Positions 57,643-64,000 of a stretch of 64,000 nucleotides of DNA are shown here, one piece after another (position 1 is the stretch's first letter; each line of letters opens with the position of its first letter). Source of the stretch: Clarkia xantiana subsp. parviflora (taxonomy: Eukaryota; Streptophyta; Magnoliopsida; Myrtales; Onagraceae); contig JAPTYO010000005.1 of assembly GCA_036873135.1 (NCBI GenBank), positions 13,866,166 to 13,930,165 on the forward strand, written 5' to 3'. The notes under the pieces were generated by a model. The model was not told the origin of the DNA and ran no database searches. It saw only the letters and a list, made by a program, of their open reading frames with translations. The translations under genes and the position numbers were made by a program.

Positions 57643-60600
57643 TTAGTGAAAAAAATCTGCCAGCTGCTTATTTGACCTGATATACCTGATTTGAACAATA
57701 CTAGGAACATACAAATGTCGCACAAAATGACAGTCAACTTCTATGTGCTTAGTCCTCTCATGTAAGACTGGATTTGATGCAATTTGGATTGCATAACTGT
57801 TATCACAATGCAACAGAACTAGATCCTTTTGCTCAAAACCAAAGTCTTTCATAAGGTTTCTAAGCTAGATCACTTCACGAGATACCTGTCCCATACTACG
57901 ATGTTCTGCTTTTGTAGAGGATGTTGAAATAGTATCTTGTTTCTTCATGCTCCATGAAATCATAGACTTAAATTTTTTAACACAACACCCAGTAACTAAC
58001 CTTCTTGCCATAGGACAAGTTGCCCAATCACTATCTACAAAGCTTATCAAACAAGGCACATAATTAGAATCTAATAGGATACCTTTTCGAGGCTCAGTCT
58101 TGTAATATTTGATAATTCTCAAGGCAGCTTCAAAATGAGAACTTTTGGGATCTTTCATAAATTGACTAAGACACTGAAAAACAAAGGAAATATCAGGTCT
58201 CTTCATTGTCAAATACAGAGCTTACCTATGAGTCTCCTATAAGAACCAACATCAACTACAACAACATCATCCATGTTAACACTCTGATGCGTATCTTAGT
58301 CCCTGGTAGTTAACTTCAAGTTTACTTCCGTAGGGGATTTAGAAGGCTTACAAGCACTCAAACCAACCTCATCAATGAGTTCCAAAGCATACTTTGATAA
58401 TACCCTTTTCAGATCGAAGAACCTCAATACATAGAAAATACTTCAATTCGCCCAAGTCCTTCATTTTAAAATTACTTTCCAAAACATCTTTAAGATCTCT
58501 AATCAGACTTGAGCTATTTCCTGTTATTAAAAGGTCATCAACAGAGACTAGTAAAACCACAAAATCTGATCATTTTGCCTTTGTAAACAGTGAACATTCA
58601 AGTTTAGATTGTGAAAAACTAGATCTTAAAAGTGTTTCAGAAATTTTGACATTCCATTGTCTGGAGGCTTGCTTTAATCCATACAAGGATTTGCGTAATC
58701 GACATACTAAATTACCCCCTGATTACCAAATCCATGAGGGACTTGCAGATACACCTCTTCATCTAAATCACCTTGCAAGAATGCATTATACACATCCATC
58801 TGAAATAAACTTTAGATAACAACTAAAGCTAAAACAGGACGTACAATTGTCATTTTTGCAACTGGTGAAAAGGTTTCATGATAATCAACACCAAATTTTT
58901 TTATAGCCCTTAGCTACTAACCTAGCTTTGTAACGTTACAAACTACCATCAACCTTCAATTTAATTTTATAACCCCATTTGCACCCTATAGCAGATTTAC
59001 CTGAGGGTAGTGGGACTAACTTGCATGTACCATATGCTTCAAGTGCTTCCACTTCTTCCTACATTGCTTTAACCCAAGGTTCTTTCTCAACTGCCTCAGC
59101 ATAGGAACCTAGTTCTACTAGATCAGACACAGAGGTTAGAAATCATTTGCAAGTATTTGAAATATGATTGTAAGAAACAATGTTCTCCATAGGATACAAT
59201 GTTGTTTGCCCAACCACATAGCCATCAAAACTTGTAGGCAATTTAACAGTTCTCCCAGAATTGGTAACACCTGGTAAGTTCTGTGCATCATCTGTATCTT
59301 CAAACACATGTAGATCATTAGTATCAGATGGTCTAACAGAAATCACTAGTATACCAATTGGTTCATCATTTGGAAAAAAAATCCTCAAATGACTCAGCGG
59401 GATCAACAATAATGTCCTCATCACCGCCATTGTTGGTATTATCACTGACTCTGGATGGTTGCTCAGAATTGTTAGAATTCTGAATATCTTTATATGCAAC
59501 CATTCTTGGAGTAGTATCACAAAATATATGCAGGTGATTATCTTGTCTGTTCTTAAAAGGAAATATATGCTCTCTAAATAAAACATCTCTAGAATAAAAT
59601 AATTTATTTTCTCTCCTATTGTAGAGCTAATACAACTTTCGAGTTTCAGAGTAACCCAAGAAAACATATGCGATTACTCTTGAGGAAAGTTTATCTACTG
59701 TAATTAAATATTTTGCTTAGGCAAAACATCCAAAAATCCTAAGATGGTTAACATCTACATGTTTTCCTTTCAAAATCTCAAGGGGACATTTTCCATCAAA
59801 CAATCTAGAAAGCATCAGATTAATGATATAGCAAGCAGTCAAGATGAAATCTCCCCAAAAATTATTGGGGAGTGAAGATTACAGTTTTAAGCTCTAGCAA
59901 CTTCAAGAAAATGTTTGTGTTTCCTCTCCACCCTCTTGTTTTACTGAGGTGTATATGAGCTAGTACTCTGATGTACTATACCTTTCTGTTTAAATAAGAA
60001 GTTGTTCATTGTAGAATTCACACCCATTATTAGATCTAAGAATCTCAATGCATCTTTCATATTGGGTTTGAATCATTGCAACAAACTCTTTTAAAATAAT
60101 ATAGACATCAGATTTGTACTGCATCAAAAACACCTAGGTAATACGAGAGTGATCATCCACTAATGTTAAAAATATATTTTATTGTTATAAGTGAGATGAT
60201 GATTTGGTCCCCATACATCTGCATGAATAAGATAAAATGTAGAATCTGGTCATGAGTCTGATATGGGAAAAGGTGGTCTAGTGATTCTAGCTTTTGGGCA
60301 AATAGTGCAATCATGAAAATTCATCTCTTTATTCCTAGAGTAATCCAAGGAAGATACATGCTGCAAACACTTAGAAGATGCATGGCCTAATCACTGGTGC
60401 CATAGCATTTCTATGTTATTAACAGAAGAAATAAAAGCAGTATGTTTATATCTGTGAAAAAATAATTAAGTAAATGCCTGAATCATTAAAACCACTCACT
60501 AAGACCCTCCCACTTGAGAGGTCCTGCAGGATAACAATATGATAGAGGAGTGCAGAGCAGTTCAGATCACTTGTTACTTTTGAAACAGATAGCAAGTTGT

Positions 60601-62046
60601 ATTCTGAATCATGCAAAAATAGAACATTCTGCAGTTTCCTATCCTTATCAATGTAAAAATCTCCAATGTTATTCACACTAGAATAATTCCCATTAGGTAT
60701 ATGAACCCCGAACCCCGAAGCCCAAATTTCCTTTTAAATTTAAAATCAAATGTGACCTTCTGGTCATATGATTTGTAGCTCTAGTATCAGTTATCCAACA
60801 ATTAGAAATATCAGTAAGAGAACTAGTTAAATTCATACTGGCGGCAGACTTAGTTTGAGAGTTTGCACTAATGACAGCAACTTGGGCACCATTGCTACCA
60901 TTCATTACCATATTCTGCACCAGAATTTCAAACTGCTCCCGTGTGAAGGTTATAAGATCCTGCCCATTTTCTCCAATGGATCCAATGCTTTCATCTGAAG
61001 TGTTCTCATCCATGTTGCCAGTCACAACAGAGGTAGCACATGAGTTTTCCACAGTGGCCTTGGCCTTCAGAAGATCTCTATACTTGAAACATTTCTCCTT
61101 ACAGTGGTCCTTTCTCTTACATAACTCGCAGCCATTCGCATATCATCTCTTAGTGACATGACCCTCTTTGTGATATAAGTCACATTCAATATTTGCATTA
61201 GGGTTCATGTTCTTCATGGAATTTTCAAAACTGACTGTAGCATTGGTTAAAATAGAACAAATATTTGCAGATATATCAGAAGAAATGACCCTGTGATTTT
61301 ACTCTTGAATTAACATACTATAGGCTTTGAGTAACTGAGGGCAAAGGACTCTATATCAACAATTGACTTCTAACAGCTGGAGAGCTCTCATTCAACCCTA
61401 TATCAAGAATTGAAATAGGCGCTGGTTATCCTTATGTTCAAGACGCTTTTTGAACTCCCCTCCTTTGATGAAAGGAAGATTACACTAAGCATCACATTCA
61501 ACCGAAGGATACTTTAGCTTCTTATAAAAATTAGTCAGATCATCTAAGCTTTGCCTGGTCAGAACGATTTTGCGATGTAACTGATAGGTCTGAGAACCAT
61601 TCTTATTATCAAATCTTTCATTCAAATCATTCCAAGCAAGACTAGCATTTTCACAGTACATAATATTGTCACCAAGATCCTTAGAAAGAGTTCAACATCC
61701 ATCCAAACACCACATAGTTGCATCTATTCCATAAATCATGTAAAGACGGATCAAAATTATCGCGAGCACAGTTTCCAGTCACAAACTCTAACTTATTATT
61801 TCCATGCAAATATATGAACATAGCATAGCTCCGTCTAGGGTAATCAGCAATACTAGACAGTGTCACAGAAACCAGATGCATACCAGGATGATAAGTCGGA
61901 TGGAAATACAACATATGGTGTGGATGGACATGAGGATACTCATCATCTCCATTCATATTCTTCTTACCGTTTGTATCAATCTCCGTCTCGTTAACATATT
62001 TCGATGAAGACGATGGAGGAGGTATATCTTTGGAATCATTAAACAT
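57643..62046 (-). pseudogene. Copia gag-pol remnants of the minus-strand element
   Basis: Recognisable pieces in order: gag (62046-61681, LEFVTGNCARDNFDPSLHDL), protease (61052-60693, ISNCWITDTRATNHMT, with catalytic DTGA changed to DTRA), RT (near 58560, VSVDDLLITGN, YVDD changed to SVDD), and RNase H (58212-57643, STSSTKAEHRSMG, LLHCDNSYAIQIASN, SNKQLADFFH). Stops and frameshifts separate every piece. It is more decayed than the plus-strand Copia element. Confidence 0.85.
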
Positions 62047-62190
62047 CTTGATCGAAGAAAATCAATCGAAGGGAAAAATCAATCTAGAAAAAAGTACGAA
62101 TCAACGCAGGCGATCCATAACAAGGATCAATCACGAACATGCGGAAGCAAGGATCTCATCAAGCAAACACGAAACGAAACACCGTTTCAT

Positions 62191-62202
62191 GCTCTGATAC
62201 CA
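62191..62202 (-). other. Primer-binding site, tRNA-iMet type
   Basis: TGGTATCAGAGC on the minus strand abuts the 5' LTR end TTCTTCA; the canonical plant Copia primer site. Confidence 0.9.
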
Positions 62203-62489
62203 TGAAGAATTCTAGATTGGATAGAAGGTGAATGGCTCTCAGATGAAAACCCTAGCAGAGAAAACAAAGTGACGAGCTATCAAGGGATCATTAGGTTAGT
62301 TTCTTAAGCAACTATAAAATTGTTCAATTACACCCCAAAGTGTCAAATAGATAAAAACAGAGAACTAAACAAGAACAAATGATACAAACATATCGATAGA
62401 ACTGGGCCAAGAAATAAAACCGACCCAATAGAGAACAAGACCCAAAACACTGACATGAGCAGCCCAAACTAGCTGACTTTAATAGACAT

Positions 62490-64000
62490 TACACGAATTG
62501 CATGGAATCGAATCATCAACAACTTATAACTCAACACAAAAGGAGACGTGCTTCTTTTCTTTTTCTACACAACTATTTATTTACAAAAGGAAACATAAGT
62601 AAGAACATGCCACTTGATTGTCATTGACTCTTGGTTAATGGGCTTGCTAGAAACTATAGTGTTAGAGCCTTATTGTTATTTGGGCTAAATTTTGCTCAAG
62701 CTAAAATTTGTGTGAATGGGATTTCTAAAAAGAATTTGCATCACATTGAAAATCATCACTCAATCGTCCCCACTCATCTCCTATATAAATGAGCTTTCTC
62801 TTCTCTTCTAAAAACATAAAGTAAAAGTGCCACCTCCTCCTCCTCCTTCTAGGTCGAGGTACCCTGTATACGTAAAGAATTTGTAGAACATTGAAAACCA
62901 TCACTCAATCCCGTTTCTCTTTATACTGCAGGATTGCTGGTCTCTGTATATACAAAAAATATACATTGCATATACGAATACTACATTGCATATACACAAC
63001 ACTTGCAATAATCGAGTTTAGCAATATATCCAGACAACATTAGAATATGTAATTTCAGATAGTATATTTACAGAATATAATTTATTCAAATTCCGTTTAC
63101 AAAAAAATTAGTCTAAAATTAATTTCCTGTTTAGTAAAACAGGATCCGTGAGAGGTGGGCTTATTGGTCTGACAATCGTATATGCTCATAACAAGTGTAC
63201 ACATAAGCCAAGCTTACGAGAGTATGCTTCGAATCTACAAGTTTGCATCATACGCAGCCTATAGAGAGAGTCTCTTAACTAGTATATTAAACACGAGATA
63301 CTACAATAAGCTTACGTAATCACAATGGAAGGCTTCGGTACTAACGGAATGGGTGACTAAATCTGTATAATTAAAGTTTTCCTAATGGTATCCCAAAGAC
63401 ATTTATCGAGAAAAAACTCAAGTGCTAAACATGCATATTCAGTACCACCTGTTTGCAGCTCCCTAAACCGGCCTGTTGGAATCGAGAGCGTGGAAACACA
63501 GCTTCCCAGACATCTGTGGTCATCCATACATCGATTGGACATAGGTCGGGAAATTTAACTACGAATTTAATGTACCCTCTGTTAGCATATGGTGACGTGG
63601 TTCCGTAATAGGAGCCCGTTAATTAAGGGAATTACCTAAGTTAATTAGGTAATTGTCAATCTTAGCTAATTGGGCCAAATCCAATTAGTAATTGTTGTTA
63701 TGAACACCATGAAGAAATCCGAAAATTTTAGCTATTTTTTTATGTGTTTAATCTTTAAAAACTTTAAATTTTCAAATTTTACATGTTTTTATAAATCATA
63801 GCCGAAAATTTGGGTTTAAATATAAGTTTGATGTTCATAATCTTCAAGAACACCATGAATTTTATCAAGAACACCTTTTGGATTCATGATCAAGTTAGGG
63901 TTTGATCTTAAAATTTGACAACTTTTCCAACTTTGCATGTTTGTGCCGAAAACCCTAGCGGTATTTTAGGTAAATTTTTTAATTTTCTTGGTCACCAAGA
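62490..64000. other. Window end, no gene recognised
   Basis: It contains a direct repeat (AAGAATTTG...CATCACTCAATC at about 62729 and 62876) and repeated GAACACCATGAA motifs at about 63700 and 63850. No domain is recognised in the short frames, including the minus-strand frame at 63357-63542. Confidence 0.4.

Larger units (their letters stand above)
57229..62484 (-). mobile_element. Decayed Ty1/Copia element with both LTRs, TSD GACAT
   Basis: LTRs at 57229-57522 (3') and 62203-62484 (5') are clearly similar but diverged; flanks are GACAT at 57224-57228 and 62485-62489. The PBS TGGTATCAGAGC (tRNA-iMet) sits at 62202-62191 on the minus strand, directly against the 5' LTR. The polypurine tract ATTGAGGCGGAG lies at 57523-57535. 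Both LTRs begin TA rather than TG on the element strand and end CA. Confidence 0.85.

Noticed and set aside
1..64000. tRNA, rRNA or organellar DNA
   Set aside because: No cloverleaf, rRNA core or chloroplast/mitochondrial gene sequence was recognised by eye; the tRNA-like matches are retrotransposon primer sites only.

Overview
This is nuclear DNA of a flowering plant, most likely a eudicot. The evidence is genes split by GT-AG introns, plant-specific gene families (At1g67623-like F-box, subfamily IX bHLH, plant DAG-lipase), AT-rich spacers with (TA)n microsatellites, and a dense load of Ty3/Gypsy, Ty1/Copia and hAT-type elements. There is no sign of bacterial operons, phage or CRISPR. The species cannot be fixed from the sequence. 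All exon models were assembled by eye from splice signals, reading phase and family knowledge.

Left part (1-21800). Two copies of the same gene pair occur: an F-box/Sel1-like gene (871-1661, + strand, intact model) with a GRF zinc-finger/coiled-coil gene (3897-4781, - strand), and a second F-box gene (leader 6488-6792, body 15702-17273) with a decayed GRF copy (about 17890-18834). An 8.9 kb Gypsy-type element (6793-15701, - strand) inserted into codon 2 of the second F-box gene, separating its ATG from the rest of the gene. The element encodes one protein, Gag-protease-second Gag half, and no reverse transcriptase or integrase; its 3' half is non-coding and built of tandem arrays. A spliced Ulp1-type SUMO-protease gene with all catalytic residues (19589-21028, - strand) follows, much of it in exons too short to stand out as ORFs.

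Middle part (21800-36300). A complete-looking 14-exon diacylglycerol-lipase-like gene (21846-28352, + strand), which includes a probable GC-AG intron, is followed by a hAT-type MITE with a perfect 8-bp target duplication (29016-29389), then an AT-rich stretch with at most a poorly resolved minus-strand gene.

Right part (36300-64000). A second Gypsy element, Tat-like (36338-43967, - strand, TSD CCATC), lacks gag, protease and most of RT but keeps an open RNase H/aRNase H/integrase frame and an antisense gene with its own TATA box. Then come a fold-back element, a solo LTR related to the first element (45329-45954, TSD GATAT), a six-exon bHLH transcription factor gene (47071-50750, + strand), a fragment of the first Gypsy family, and two decayed Copia elements arranged tail to tail (about 52302-57163 on +, and 57229-62484 on -, TSD GACAT). 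The last 1.5 kb holds nothing I can name.

The host genes do not form a pathway. The main biology is the interaction of two young, non-autonomous Gypsy elements with a small, partly decaying family of F-box and GRF genes.
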